Origin: an uncultured Spirochaetaceae bacterium
Lineage (GTDB): Bacteria > Spirochaetota > Spirochaetia > Sphaerochaetales > Sphaerochaetaceae
Assembly: GCA_944389145.1 (NCBI GenBank)
Contig: CALXLH010000008.1
Span: 1 to 64,000 of the forward strand
Length of the DNA: 64,000 nt
Reading direction: 5' to 3'
Shown here piece after piece: positions 16,703-25,483 of this stretch. The position numbers and the translations under genes are program-made. Below the pieces are notes generated by a model. It made no database searches. It saw only the letters and a program-made list of their open reading frames with translations, and was not told the DNA's origin. How positions within the stretch are numbered: position 1 is the first letter of the stretch; every line of letters begins with the position of its first letter.

Positions 16703-18248
16703 TGCTTCTTCTCTTCTGCTTCTGATCGCGGACGATCTTCTCCGCGGCCTTCCTCGCCTTGCCCATGCGGGCCTTGCCGCCCGGCTTATTGGCTATTCCG
16801 GCCTTCTTGCCGCTGCCCTTCGAGACAGAGCTTTTCATCACCTTGGAGATCTCAGCCTCGCTCCTGGACGGTCCGTTATCATGAAGGCTCGGATTGCGCC
16901 GCCTCTCCCTCAGGGATATCTCTATAGGGATGTTCGTGAAGCCGAAGTCCCGGCGTATCATGTTCTTAAGATATGATACATAGGTATCAGGGAAGCCATG
17001 GATGCGGTTCACGAAGAAGAGGAAGCGCACCGGCGTCGATGAGACCTGCGTGCCATACAGTACCTTATAGTGCCCCTGAGGACCTCTCGGCGGCTCATTC
17101 TCCCTGGTCCAGGACTGGAGCGCGTTATTCACCGCTGATGTGTCCACCCGCTTGTTAAGCTGCCTCCAGACGGCCCAGACCATATCAAGCATCTTTCCGA
17201 TATCCACGCCATTGAGCGCGGAGATGGGCATGAGCGGGGCGAATGAGAGTATCGGGAACATGAAGCGCACGCGATCCTTTATGGCCTCGATCTCATTCGG
17301 TATGCCGCGCAGCAGATCAAGCTTGTTGAGCACAAGGAGAACGCCCTTACCCCTGCGCACGATCAGGTTGGCGATCTTCTTGTCCTGCTCGGAGATTCCC
17401 TCCGTGATATCGATCATCAGCAGCACTACGTCAGCCTCATCGATGGTCTTGATCGCACGGTTTACCGAATAGTACTCAACATCCTCCTCGACCTTGCTCT
17501 TACGCCTGATGCCTGCCGTATCGAGGACAGTATACTCCGTTCCCTTATATACGAAGGTCCCCCGCATGACATCACGCGTGGTACCTGCTATAGGACTCAC
17601 GATCGATATATCGCGCCCGGTGAGGAGATTCATCAGGGTACTCTTTCCGGTATTGGGCTTTCCGAGGATCGCAAGCTTTATCGTCTCTGGCTCCTCTGGC
17701 TCGTCCTCGCTTCTTTCGAGATCAAGCATTCCGAGAAGCGTGTCCTCAAGCTCCTCTATCCCAAGCCCGTGTGCCGCAGATATCCCGACCACGCGCTGGT
17801 ATCCATAAGAAAAGAAGTTCCATACGAGATCGTCGCGCCGCGGATCATCTACCTTATTGACGCAAAGCACTACCTTATCCGCATACGGCCTGAGCTCATC
17901 GATCAGCAGCTGATCCTCCCTCGTGACATCCATGCAGTCCATGAGGAAGATGATCGCATCGCTGATGGAGAGAAGGGAGAGGGACTTGTCGCTCACTGCA
18001 TCGTCAAGGCCTTCCCTATCGAGCTTTACGCCGCCGGAATCGACGAGCGTGACCGGATTGTTCCCCAGGAGCCAGCGCTCCGGTATCGGATCGCGCGTAA
18101 CGCCAGGAGTCGGGTCGGTTATGGCCCTGCGCTTTCCTATCAGCCTGTTGAATAGCGTGGACTTGCCTACGTTGGGCCTTCCGATTATCGATATGAGCGG
18201 AAGCTGGGTATCTATATCCGCCTTGTTCCTTATATCAAGCTTTTCCAT
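16689..18248 (-). CDS. der: Ribosome assembly GTPase Der (EngA)
   Basis: The 519-residue protein contains two tandem GTPase domains. The first has GRPNVGKSTLF, TPGVTRD and VDSGG; the second has GKPNTGKSTL, AGTTRD, LDTAGIRRK and LNKLD. A KH-like domain follows, then a lysine/arginine-rich tail of about 60 residues, longer than in most Der proteins, which probably contacts rRNA. Der is needed for 50S subunit maturation. The gene starts 14 bp inside ptsI and ends 14 bp inside the HAD gene. Confidence 0.97.
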   Translation of the reverse strand: MEKLDIRNKADIDTQLPLISIIGRPNVGKSTLFNRLIGKRRAITDPTPGVTRDPIPERWLLGNNPVTLVDSGGVKLDREGLDDAVSDKSLSLLSISDAIIFLMDCMDVTREDQLLIDELRPYADKVVLCVNKVDDPRRDDLVWNFFSYGYQRVVGISAAHGLGIEELEDTLLGMLDLERSEDEPEEPETIKLAILGKPNTGKSTLMNLLTGRDISIVSPIAGTTRDVMRGTFVYKGTEYTVLDTAGIRRKSKVEEDVEYYSVNRAIKTIDEADVVLLMIDITEGISEQDKKIANLIVRRGKGVLLVLNKLDLLRGIPNEIEAIKDRVRFMFPILSFAPLMPISALNGVDIGKMLDMVWAVWRQLNKRVDTSAVNNALQSWTRENEPPRGPQGHYKVLYGTQVSSTPVRFLFFVNRIHGFPDTYVSYLKNMIRRDFGFTNIPIEISLRERRRNPSLHDNGPSRSEAEISKVMKSSVSKGSGKKAGIANKPGGKARMGKARKAAEKIVRDQKQKRRSNGTR

Positions 18249-19944
18249 GTGCCTCGTTATATTCCTTGAGCGCAGCCTCTATCTCCGCCGCATCTGGAAG
18301 AGAGAGTACATGATTTACAAGAGCGACACAACTCTCACGAGAGAGGGCCCTGATCCTGCGTCTGGACTCCATGATCGAATATGGAGCCATCGAAAGCTCA
18401 TCGAATCCCAGGCCGATGAGGATCGGAAGATAATCCGGATACCCCGCCATCTCCCCGCATATCGATACGGGTATGCCAGCCTCCCTGGCGCTATCAGCAA
18501 CATACCTGAGAAGCCGTAGGACAGCCGGATGAAGCGGCCTGTAAAGATAGGAGATCTTCTCATTGCCCCTATCTACCGCGATCGTATACTGAATCAGGTC
18601 ATTGGTACCGACCGACATGAAATCAACCTGCCTGGAAAGCACATCGGCAGTCACCGCAGCGGAGGGTATCTCTATCATCGTACCTATCCTGATCCCCTCA
18701 TCGAAGGCTATTCCTTCCCGGCGGCATTCCGCCTTGACCTCATCAAGAAACGCTATGACGCCCTTAAGCTCCTCCGATCCAGAGATCATCGGGAACATCA
18801 GGCGCACCGAGCCTGGATGCGCCGCGGAGGCCTTGAGTATCGAGACGAGCTGGCCGCGGAAGATATCACGACGCTCCATGCATAGCCGTACGGCCCTCCA
18901 GCCGAGGATAGGATTATCCTCCTTTACCTGCATCCCATCAGGACTCTTGTCTCCCCCGATATCATAGGTACGGAACGTTATGGGACCATAGGGAGCCATA
19001 CGCTCCACGACCTCCCTATAGACTGAGGCCTTCGCCTCCTCGTCCTCGTATTCAGGAAGCATCATCAGGAACTCGGTACGGAAGAGTCCGATTCCTTCAG
19101 CTCCGGCCCGGATCAGGGAGTCCAGCCCCTCTATCCCCTCGATATTCCCCAGAAGATGCACCCTGAAGCCATCGGTAGTCACGGCAGGAAGCCCTACGCC
19201 TTCTTCCATCGCCGCCTCGTCCCTCAGCTCGGCATCCACGCGGCGACGATAGGCAGAACGTGCCTTCCTGCCAGGATTCACCACGACGGTCCCGGCCTTG
19301 CCATCCATGGCGATGGTATCCCCATCAGCTACCAGGGATGTCAGATCGGCAAGCGCGAAGACAGAAGGGATACCCAGCGATCTCGCAAGGATCGCCACAT
19401 GGCTGGAGACACCGCCATTATCAAGGCAAAGTCCAAGCACGGAGGAACGATCCATGGAAAGGATCTCCGACGGATAGAGATAATCAGCGACAAGGATCGA
19501 TGGCTTAGGCATGATTATCTCCGAACGCATATCTGAAAGCGCGGAAAGGAGCCTGCCCTCTATATCCCGGAGGTCAGCTATCCTCTCCTTGAAGAAATCA
19601 TCGGAAACAGCGCCAAGCAATGAGACATACTTGTCCGTAGCGGCCTCTACGGCCCATGATGCGTTATATCCGTTCTTCCGTATGTTGTCCCTTATAAGGG
19701 CAAGATAATCAGGATCCTCAAGCATGATCCTATAGACGGAAAGAAGCTCCTTCTCATCATCGTTCAGCCCTTCCAGCGCATCATACTCTGCATGCGTGAT
19801 CCTATAGGCCGCCTCGAATGCAGCAGATTCCTCCTCCCTGTCCTCTGCCATCTCGTGGGATATATGGATATCTCCATGACGGTACACGAAAGCCTCCGCC
19901 ATCACCACGCCATTCGATACACCGATACCGCTTCTCTCTACCAT
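18235..19944 (-). CDS. ptsI: Phosphoenolpyruvate-protein phosphotransferase (PTS enzyme I)
   Basis: A 569-residue enzyme I. The N-terminal HPr-binding helical domain is followed by the phosphohistidine loop GGVSSHVAILARSLGIPSV, with the active-site His. The PEP-binding TIM barrel carries GIGLFRTEFLMM, the Arg-rich PEP site FRTYDIGGDK, PMISGSEE, VGTNDLIQYT and the cysteine loop SICGEMAGYP. It moves phosphate from PEP to HPr. No HPr or EII genes are near, and the downstream partner is der. Its target may be a regulatory PTS encoded elsewhere. All catalytic signatures look intact. Confidence 0.96.
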   Translation of the reverse strand: MVERSGIGVSNGVVMAEAFVYRHGDIHISHEMAEDREEESAAFEAAYRITHAEYDALEGLNDDEKELLSVYRIMLEDPDYLALIRDNIRKNGYNASWAVEAATDKYVSLLGAVSDDFFKERIADLRDIEGRLLSALSDMRSEIIMPKPSILVADYLYPSEILSMDRSSVLGLCLDNGGVSSHVAILARSLGIPSVFALADLTSLVADGDTIAMDGKAGTVVVNPGRKARSAYRRRVDAELRDEAAMEEGVGLPAVTTDGFRVHLLGNIEGIEGLDSLIRAGAEGIGLFRTEFLMMLPEYEDEEAKASVYREVVERMAPYGPITFRTYDIGGDKSPDGMQVKEDNPILGWRAVRLCMERRDIFRGQLVSILKASAAHPGSVRLMFPMISGSEELKGVIAFLDEVKAECRREGIAFDEGIRIGTMIEIPSAAVTADVLSRQVDFMSVGTNDLIQYTIAVDRGNEKISYLYRPLHPAVLRLLRYVADSAREAGIPVSICGEMAGYPDYLPILIGLGFDELSMAPYSIMESRRRIRALSRESCVALVNHVLSLPDAAEIEAALKEYNEAHGKA

Positions 19945-20007
19945 GCTGAAATCTTAACCCGAAATCATACGCCATGGAAGTGAGGGCAGGAAGAAAAGGA
20001 AGGCATG

Positions 20008-20036
20008 TTGTAGCACGCCGCAGGTACTGGTAGAAT
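20008..20036 (+). promoter_or_regulatory. Extended -10 promoter for a leaderless GerMN-domain mRNA
   Basis: TTGTAG (20008-20013), a 17-nt spacer and TGG-TAGAAT (extended -10, hexamer 20031-20036) end 6 nt before the ATG at 20043. Transcription would start at or within a base of the start codon, and no ribosome binding site is present. Confidence 0.55.
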
Positions 20037-20042
20037 CAGGCC

Positions 20043-20555
20043 ATGGCTGATGACAAAGACAGCAAAAGGATAAGATATAACAGGATAATCCTCCTGCTTC
20101 TGATCGCATATACGGCTATCATGCTCGTACTGTCAATTCCTAGGATTCCGCAGATCCTGGATATGTACCGCGTGAAGGAGCATATAGATCTCTACCTCAT
20201 GGGAGATGAGATGGAGACAGGCACGTTCACCGTCGTGCTTTCCACCGCATCAGGCTACGCGGAGTCAGAAAGATCGATCGAAAGGATCGGAAGGGATGAC
20301 CTCCATCTTGCGATAGAGGCACTGCTTCTGGATGAAAGCGAGGAAGAGCTTGCATCGGGAATGATCTCATATATCCCTGAAGGAACCAGGCTGAGAGGCA
20401 TATCCGCATCTGAAGGCTATATATTCGTCGACCTCTCAAAGGAGATGAAGGGAGCAGACAGCAGGGCCTTCGAGGAAATAAGAAGGACCCTCGTCAATCT
20501 CGAAGGTCCTGTCAGCGTATCATTCCTGATAGAAGGGCGTCCTGTCAGCGTGTGA
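20043..20555 (+). CDS. Single-pass membrane protein with a GerMN-like domain
   Basis: The 170-residue protein has a short charged N-terminus, one membrane segment (about residues 14-34, IILLLLIAYTAIMLVLSI) and an extracytoplasmic domain. The domain resembles GerMN: AIEALLLDESEEEL, SYIPEGTRLRGI, GYIFVDLSKEM, then a helix with FEEIRRTLV. GerMN domains were named from a sporulation protein but occur in many non-spore-formers, where they are lipoproteins or membrane proteins of unknown role. The start has no ribosome binding site and a promoter -10 lies 6 nt upstream. The 3' end overlaps the convergent ymdB gene by 11 bp. Confidence 0.75.
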   Translation: MADDKDSKRIRYNRIILLLLIAYTAIMLVLSIPRIPQILDMYRVKEHIDLYLMGDEMETGTFTVVLSTASGYAESERSIERIGRDDLHLAIEALLLDESEEELASGMISYIPEGTRLRGISASEGYIFVDLSKEMKGADSRAFEEIRRTLVNLEGPVSVSFLIEGRPVSV

Positions 20556-21333
20556 AGCGCTCTATCGAGAGCGCCCGGCCCGTAACGGCATCCGCCTCTA
20601 TGACGACACCCTGCATATGGCCCTCGCCCTCGGCTACCTCGCTCTTTATCGGGAGCTGGGTGAGCTGCCGCTCTATCGACTTCTCCGGAGATGATCCAAT
20701 CACGGCATCAATGACTCCGGTGATGCCAAGATCGGTTATGTACGCAGTTCCGCCAGGAAGGATCTTCTCATCAGCGGTCTGGACGTGCGTATGCGTTCCG
20801 ACGACGGCAGTGACCTTGCCATCAAGATAGAAGGCCATGGCCTCCTTCTCCTCCGCGCTCTCGGCATGGAAGTCGACGAACACAAGCCTTGTAGCCTTAG
20901 AGATCTCCCGCAATGCCTCTGAGACACGGCGGAAGGGATCATCGATAGGACTCATCATCATCCGCCCCTGTGCATTTATGACAGCGAACTGGCATGAACC
21001 TTTCCTACGCACAGTCCAGCCACGGCCATGACAAGGCTCTGGATAGTTGATAGGACGGAGGATCGTATCCTCCCGGTCAAGGACGCTGAGGATCTCATCC
21101 TTCTGCCATATATGATTGCCGCTCGTTACCACATCCACGCCCATGGACCTGAATGTGCGGAAATCAGACTCGGTAATACCGAAGCCGCCAGCGGCGTTCT
21201 CCCCATTGGCGATGACGAAATCTATGTCACGTTCCCTTACGAATGAAGAGAGCCCCAGGAACAGGGCTCCCATGCCAGCGCTTCCTGATACATCTCCAAG
21301 CATCAGGACGCGCACCTTATCATCATGCATCAT
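20545..21333 (-). CDS. ymdB: YmdB-family metallophosphoesterase (TIGR00282 type)
   Basis: A 262-residue calcineurin-like phosphoesterase with metal ligands in MLGDVSGSAG, ANGENAAGG, TSGNHIW, FVDFHAE and VVGTHTHVQTAD, and a TAYITDLGITG motif. In Bacillus, YmdB is a cyclic-nucleotide phosphodiesterase that affects biofilm and motility decisions. The start overlaps the rny stop (TAATG). The rny-ymdB order is conserved in many bacteria and supports the assignment. Confidence 0.93.
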   Translation of the reverse strand: MMHDDKVRVLMLGDVSGSAGMGALFLGLSSFVRERDIDFVIANGENAAGGFGITESDFRTFRSMGVDVVTSGNHIWQKDEILSVLDREDTILRPINYPEPCHGRGWTVRRKGSCQFAVINAQGRMMMSPIDDPFRRVSEALREISKATRLVFVDFHAESAEEKEAMAFYLDGKVTAVVGTHTHVQTADEKILPGGTAYITDLGITGVIDAVIGSSPEKSIERQLTQLPIKSEVAEGEGHMQGVVIEADAVTGRALSIERFTR

Positions 21334-22865
21334 TACCTCGCGTACTCGGTGACCCTGGTCTCCCTTATGATCGTAACCTTGATCTTTCCGGGATACCTGA
21401 GTTCAGCCTCGATCCTCTGGGCAATGCCGACAGCTATGCTTCTGGCATCCTCATCGCTGACCTTCTCGCTATTGACCATGATACGCAGCTCACGGCCAGC
21501 CTGGATGGCAAAGGCGTTATCAACGCCATCAAAGCTCTTTGCGATATTCTCCAGGGATTCAAGGCGCTTGATGTAGTTATCAAGGCTCTCCCTTCTCGCT
21601 CCAGGACGGGCAGCGGAGATGGCATCGGCAATCTGCACGATGATGGCCTCGATCGATGCAGGCTCGACATCATTATGATGGGCGAGTATGCAGTTGACGA
21701 CCTGGGGATCCTCGCCAAGCCTCTTCGCAATCTCAGCTCCAAGCTCGGCATGGTTGGCATCGCTCTCGGTCTCTGCACCCTTTCCGATATCATGCAGGAG
21801 TCCGCCGCGCTTGGCGATCTCCGGATCGGCACCGACCTCGGAGGCGATCATGCCGGCGAGTATCGCGACCTCCTTTGAATGGAGGAGCACGTTCTGCCCA
21901 TAGCTGGTGCGGAAGTGAAGCCGTCCAAGCGCCCTGATAAGCTCTGGCCCCATATCATGGAAACCGAGATCGAATACGACCTTCTCTCCCTCATCGACGA
22001 TGATGCGTCCGACCTCCTTGGAGACCTTGTTGACCATCTCCTCGATACGTGCAGGATGGATACGGCCATCCTGGACAAGGCGCTCAAGGGCAACCCGCGC
22101 GATTTCCTTCCTTACAGGATCAAAGCAGGAAATGACGACAGCCTCCGGGGTATCATCGATGATGATATCAACGCCCGTAAGCGTCTCAAGCGTCCTGATG
22201 TTACGTCCTTCCCTGCCGATTATCCTGCCCTTCATCTCATCGCTCGGAAGCGATACCGATGCAGTGGTCGTCTCGCCGGAGACCTCCGTGGCAAGGCGCT
22301 GGATGGATGTCACGATGATATCCCTTGCAACCTTGTCAGCCTGGACCTGTGCCTCCTGCTCGATCTTGTTCACATAGACCTGCCCGTCATGCTCAGCCTC
22401 CCTTCTCATCTGCTCGATGATCAGGTTCTTGGCCTCATCGCGGGTCATGGACGCCACACGCTCGAGCTCCGAGGTAAGCTTCAGCGAAGCCTCCTCCGTC
22501 TCCTTCTCCTTGAGGCTTATAGCCCCCTCTCTCTCTCCAAGCTGCTGCTTTATGCGTTCTAGCTCCTGCTGCCTATGCTCGAGATTCTCTTCCTTCTGCA
22601 GGAGCCTTCGCTCTGATTTCTGCAGCTCGAATCGTCTCTCTCTAGCCTCACGCTCCTGCTGCTGCTGTTCCTTCAGCAGCTTATCGCGGGTTTCCAGGAG
22701 TATTTCCCGGGCTTCGTTCTCAGCCTTCGTTACGGCTTCTTCCGAGATTCTCTGAGCATTCTGCTCGGCCGAAGTCAGCTTTGATTTTGCGTATATCCAA
22801 CGGACAAGAAAGCCTATTGCAATGCCAGCAAGCAGACTTAGGAGGGAGAAGATGAATAATGTCAT
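21333..22865 (-). CDS. rny: Ribonuclease Y
   Basis: A membrane-anchored endoribonuclease of 510 residues that starts decay and processing of many mRNAs. It has an N-terminal membrane helix (residues 2-21), a long Glu/Arg/Gln-rich coiled coil (about 25-195), a KH domain (KGRIIGREGRNIRTLETLTGVD) and an HD domain with LLHDIGKG and HHNDVEP. The ATG follows GGAGGAGG. It pairs with ymdB downstream, and the PSP1 protein at 191-1222 belongs to a family that modulates this enzyme in Bacillus. Confidence 0.97.
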   Translation of the reverse strand: MTLFIFSLLSLLAGIAIGFLVRWIYAKSKLTSAEQNAQRISEEAVTKAENEAREILLETRDKLLKEQQQQEREARERRFELQKSERRLLQKEENLEHRQQELERIKQQLGEREGAISLKEKETEEASLKLTSELERVASMTRDEAKNLIIEQMRREAEHDGQVYVNKIEQEAQVQADKVARDIIVTSIQRLATEVSGETTTASVSLPSDEMKGRIIGREGRNIRTLETLTGVDIIIDDTPEAVVISCFDPVRKEIARVALERLVQDGRIHPARIEEMVNKVSKEVGRIIVDEGEKVVFDLGFHDMGPELIRALGRLHFRTSYGQNVLLHSKEVAILAGMIASEVGADPEIAKRGGLLHDIGKGAETESDANHAELGAEIAKRLGEDPQVVNCILAHHNDVEPASIEAIIVQIADAISAARPGARRESLDNYIKRLESLENIAKSFDGVDNAFAIQAGRELRIMVNSEKVSDEDARSIAVGIAQRIEAELRYPGKIKVTIIRETRVTEYAR

Positions 22866-23006
22866 GATTATACTCCTCCTCCAGTCACTTAATGTTCTGA
22901 TATTGTAACAAAGTCAAACAGCTGTCAAGAAGAGGGATTTTACCACATGTCGCTTTCTGCGCAATAAACCGCGAAATACCAGAGAAAAACAAAGTATCAG
23001 GGAAAG

Positions 23007-23030
23007 AAAAACCGTCACACGCGGTGACGG
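23007..23030 (-). terminator. Intrinsic terminator after rplQ (end of the ribosomal protein block)
   Basis: On the minus strand, CCGTCAC, a 5-nt loop and GTGACGG (stem 23012-23018 with 23024-23030) are followed at once by TTTTTC (23007-23011). This is a clear Rho-independent terminator about 50 bp after rplQ. The rest of 22866-23006, upstream of rny, is AT-rich and holds only the rny promoter region; I see no gene in it. Confidence 0.85.
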
Positions 23031-23078
23031 CTTCAGGCTATAGCCTGCTTAACCTTCCATGGTTCGGAAGCACTGGCC

Positions 23079-23492
23079 TTACTCGGCCTTCTGGGACTTC
23101 TTGTCCTTCTTCGGTGCAGCCTTCTCTTCCTTCTTGGTCTTTTCAACAAGTTCGAGTATGACCATCTCAGCTGCATCACCAAGCCTGTTTCCAGTCTTGA
23201 GTATGCGGGTATAACCGCCGTTTCTCTCCGTGAAGAGAGGTCCTATCTCCTTGAAAAGCTTATTCACCACAGCCTCATCATAGATATAACGGGCAGCGAC
23301 ACGGCGATTGTGTACCGAATCGACCTTTGAGCGTGTGATCAGCTTCTCAGCCATCTTCCTCACCTCAAGCGCCTTAGCCTTGGTCGTCTCGATCCTCTCG
23401 TACTTGAGGAGCGAGGTCACCATGCTGCGCAGGAGGGCCTTGCGCTGACTTGACTTACGGGAAAGCGCATTGTATCCGATCCTATGCTTCAT
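23079..23492 (-). CDS. rplQ: 50S ribosomal protein L17
   Basis: A 137-residue L17 beginning [20 protein letters not shown], with the family core and a Lys-rich C-terminal extension. It lies around the exit of the peptide tunnel on the large subunit. It is the last gene of the alpha operon, its start overlaps the rpoA end by 11 bp, and it is followed by a terminator. Confidence 0.98.
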   Translation of the reverse strand: MKHRIGYNALSRKSSQRKALLRSMVTSLLKYERIETTKAKALEVRKMAEKLITRSKVDSVHNRRVAARYIYDEAVVNKLFKEIGPLFTERNGGYTRILKTGNRLGDAAEMVILELVEKTKKEEKAAPKKDKKSQKAE

Positions 23493-24543
23493 TGTTCTCT
23501 TCTTCCTTGTTCTCTGGAACTTTGATAGACGTCTTTAATACACTGAAGTCCGTCATGCCGAGCGTGAGGCCCCACTCCCTGAGCTTATCCTTGATCTCAG
23601 AGAGGGATTTCTTACCGAAGTTCCTCGTCTTGGCAATCTCATCCTCAGTCTTTCTTGCAAGATCTCCGATGGTCTTGATTCCCGCATTCTTGAGGCAGTT
23701 GGACGAACGAACCGTAAGCTCAAGCTCCTCAACAGGGGTATCAAGAAGGCGGCGGATCCTCTCCTCTTCCTCATCAGCTTCCTCTGTAGTGCAGATCTTG
23801 CCCTCATCGAAGTTGATGAAGATGGTGAAATGCTCCTTGATGATCTTAGCAGCCTCTCCCAGAGCGTTCTCAGGAGAGATCGTGCCATCCGTCGTGATCT
23901 CAATGGTCAGCTTCTCATAGTCATTCCTCTGTCCCACCCTGGTAGGCTCGATAGAGTACCTGACCCTCTTTACCGGAGAATAGAAGGCATCGATGGAGAT
24001 GACTCCCGGCTCCTCGGCATACTTCTCATTGAGCTCAGAAGGAACATAACCTCTTCCAAGATCGATCTGCACCTCCATCTCAAGGTCACAGTCATCCATC
24101 ATCGTGAAGATCGGGAGATCGGGATTCGTTACCGTTACCTGATCACGCTCGAAATCCTTGGCGGTGATGACGCCTGGTCCCTTGCAAGGAATCGTGAGGA
24201 CCGTACCCTCGCTATCCTCAGGCATGCTGATCTGCAGTTTCTTAATGGCCGCAATGATATCGCTGATATCTTCCCTGACGCCCTTGAGCGGCTCGAATTC
24301 CGATGTGACCATGTGCGCTTCCCTGTTCTCGGAATCGTTGAAGGTCGTGAAACGGATCGCCGTCACGGCATATCCCTGTATCGATGAAAGCAGCACGCGG
24401 CGGAGGGTATTGCCGACCGTCGTTCCGAAGCCCCTCTCAAACGGATAGGCAACGAACACTCCACGGTCTGCCGTAGATACAGTATGATCAAGGATGACTC
24501 CCGCGGGTCTCTTAAACCCCTTGAGAAGATTTTTCCTAGCCAT
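23482..24543 (-). CDS. rpoA: RNA polymerase alpha subunit
   Basis: A 353-residue alpha subunit. The N-terminal dimerisation domain contains [21 protein letters not shown] linker joins it to a C-terminal domain with [19 protein letters not shown] and [15 protein letters not shown], the part that binds UP elements and activators. The length is slightly above the usual 330. It follows rpsK in the alpha operon; no rpsD gene lies between them, unlike in E. coli. Confidence 0.98.
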   Translation of the reverse strand: MARKNLLKGFKRPAGVILDHTVSTADRGVFVAYPFERGFGTTVGNTLRRVLLSSIQGYAVTAIRFTTFNDSENREAHMVTSEFEPLKGVREDISDIIAAIKKLQISMPEDSEGTVLTIPCKGPGVITAKDFERDQVTVTNPDLPIFTMMDDCDLEMEVQIDLGRGYVPSELNEKYAEEPGVISIDAFYSPVKRVRYSIEPTRVGQRNDYEKLTIEITTDGTISPENALGEAAKIIKEHFTIFINFDEGKICTTEEADEEEERIRRLLDTPVEELELTVRSSNCLKNAGIKTIGDLARKTEDEIAKTRNFGKKSLSEIKDKLREWGLTLGMTDFSVLKTSIKVPENKEEENNEA

Positions 24544-24584
24544 TATAGCTCCTTATTACAGCTGCGGGGAAATCCCGCAGTCAA

Positions 24585-24962
24585 TCATACACGGCGGGTC
24601 TTGCGAGGACGGCAGCCGTTGTGCGGAATCGGGGTAACGTCTCTGATCGTGCGGACCTTGAGCCCAAGTACGCCGAGCGTCCTGATCGCGCTCTCACGGC
24701 CTACTCCTGGTCCCTTCACGTATACATTGACTTCCCTGAGACCGAAATCCATCGCCTTCTTAGCTGCAGTCTCACAAGTAGTCTGCGCAGCATAAGGAGT
24801 GGACTTCTTCGCACCGCGGAAACCAAGTCCGCCGGCGGATGCCCAAGCGATCGCATTTCCTGCGATATCCGTAATCGTGATGATCGTATTGTTGAAGGTA
24901 GCCTGGATGTAGACGTTTCCCTCCAGTACGGTCTTCTTAGCCTTTCTCTTTACGTTAGCCAT
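24585..24962 (-). CDS. rpsK: 30S ribosomal protein S11
   Basis: A 125-residue S11 with the family signatures [26 protein letters not shown] and [19 protein letters not shown] at the C-terminus. It binds the platform of the small subunit near the E site. It lies between rpsM and rpoA in the alpha operon. Confidence 0.98.
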   Translation of the reverse strand: MANVKRKAKKTVLEGNVYIQATFNNTIITITDIAGNAIAWASAGGLGFRGAKKSTPYAAQTTCETAAKKAMDFGLREVNVYVKGPGVGRESAIRTLGVLGLKVRTIRDVTPIPHNGCRPRKTRRV

Positions 24963-24976
24963 TTCTCACCTGCCCC

Positions 24977-25342
24977 TTACTTCTTCTTATTGGCGACAGT
25001 CTTCTTCCTGCCCTTCCTGGTCCTGGCGTTAGTCTTGGTCCTCTGACCCCTGACAGGAAGCCCCTTCCTGTGCCTAAGACCCCTGTAGCAGCCGATATCC
25101 ATCAGCCTCTTGATGTTGAGAGCGACCTCGGTGCGGAGATGACCCTCGATCTTGTACTCTTCCTCGATGACCTTCCTCAGGAGGGCAAGCTCATCGCTGG
25201 ACAGGGTATTGATCCTGACGTCCGGATCGATATTCGTCTTCTTGCAGATATCGTCAGCGGACTTCCTTCCGATACCATAGATATATGTCAGTGCGATCTT
25301 TACTGCCTTGTTGGGCAGGTCAACACCTGCTATACGTGCCAT
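24977..25342 (-). CDS. rpsM: 30S ribosomal protein S13
   Basis: A 121-residue S13 beginning [20 protein letters not shown], with a helix-two-turn-helix core and a basic tail that reaches toward the P-site tRNA ([18 protein letters not shown]). It directly follows rpmJ. Confidence 0.98.
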   Translation of the reverse strand: MARIAGVDLPNKAVKIALTYIYGIGRKSADDICKKTNIDPDVRINTLSSDELALLRKVIEEEYKIEGHLRTEVALNIKRLMDIGCYRGLRHRKGLPVRGQRTKTNARTRKGRKKTVANKKK

Positions 25343-25355
25343 TCATGGCCTCCTG

Positions 25356-25469
25356 TTATTTCTGTCTCTGCTTGTGCTTCGGGTTCTCGCAGATGATGCG
25401 CACAACACCGGCACGTCTGATAACCTTGCACTTATCGCAAATTGGTTTGACACTAGCTCTTACTTTCAT
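25356..25469 (-). CDS. rpmJ: 50S ribosomal protein L36
   Basis: A short gene read from the minus strand: [20 protein letters not shown] followed by [17 protein letters not shown], 37 residues. Cys11, Cys14, Cys27 and His33 form the zinc site of the C+ type. GGAG lies 8 nt before the ATG. It sits between secY and rpsM; infA, map and adk, often found here, are absent. Confidence 0.97.
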   Translation of the reverse strand: MKVRASVKPICDKCKVIRRAGVVRIICENPKHKQRQK

Positions 25470-25483
25470 TGCTCAGCTCCTGC

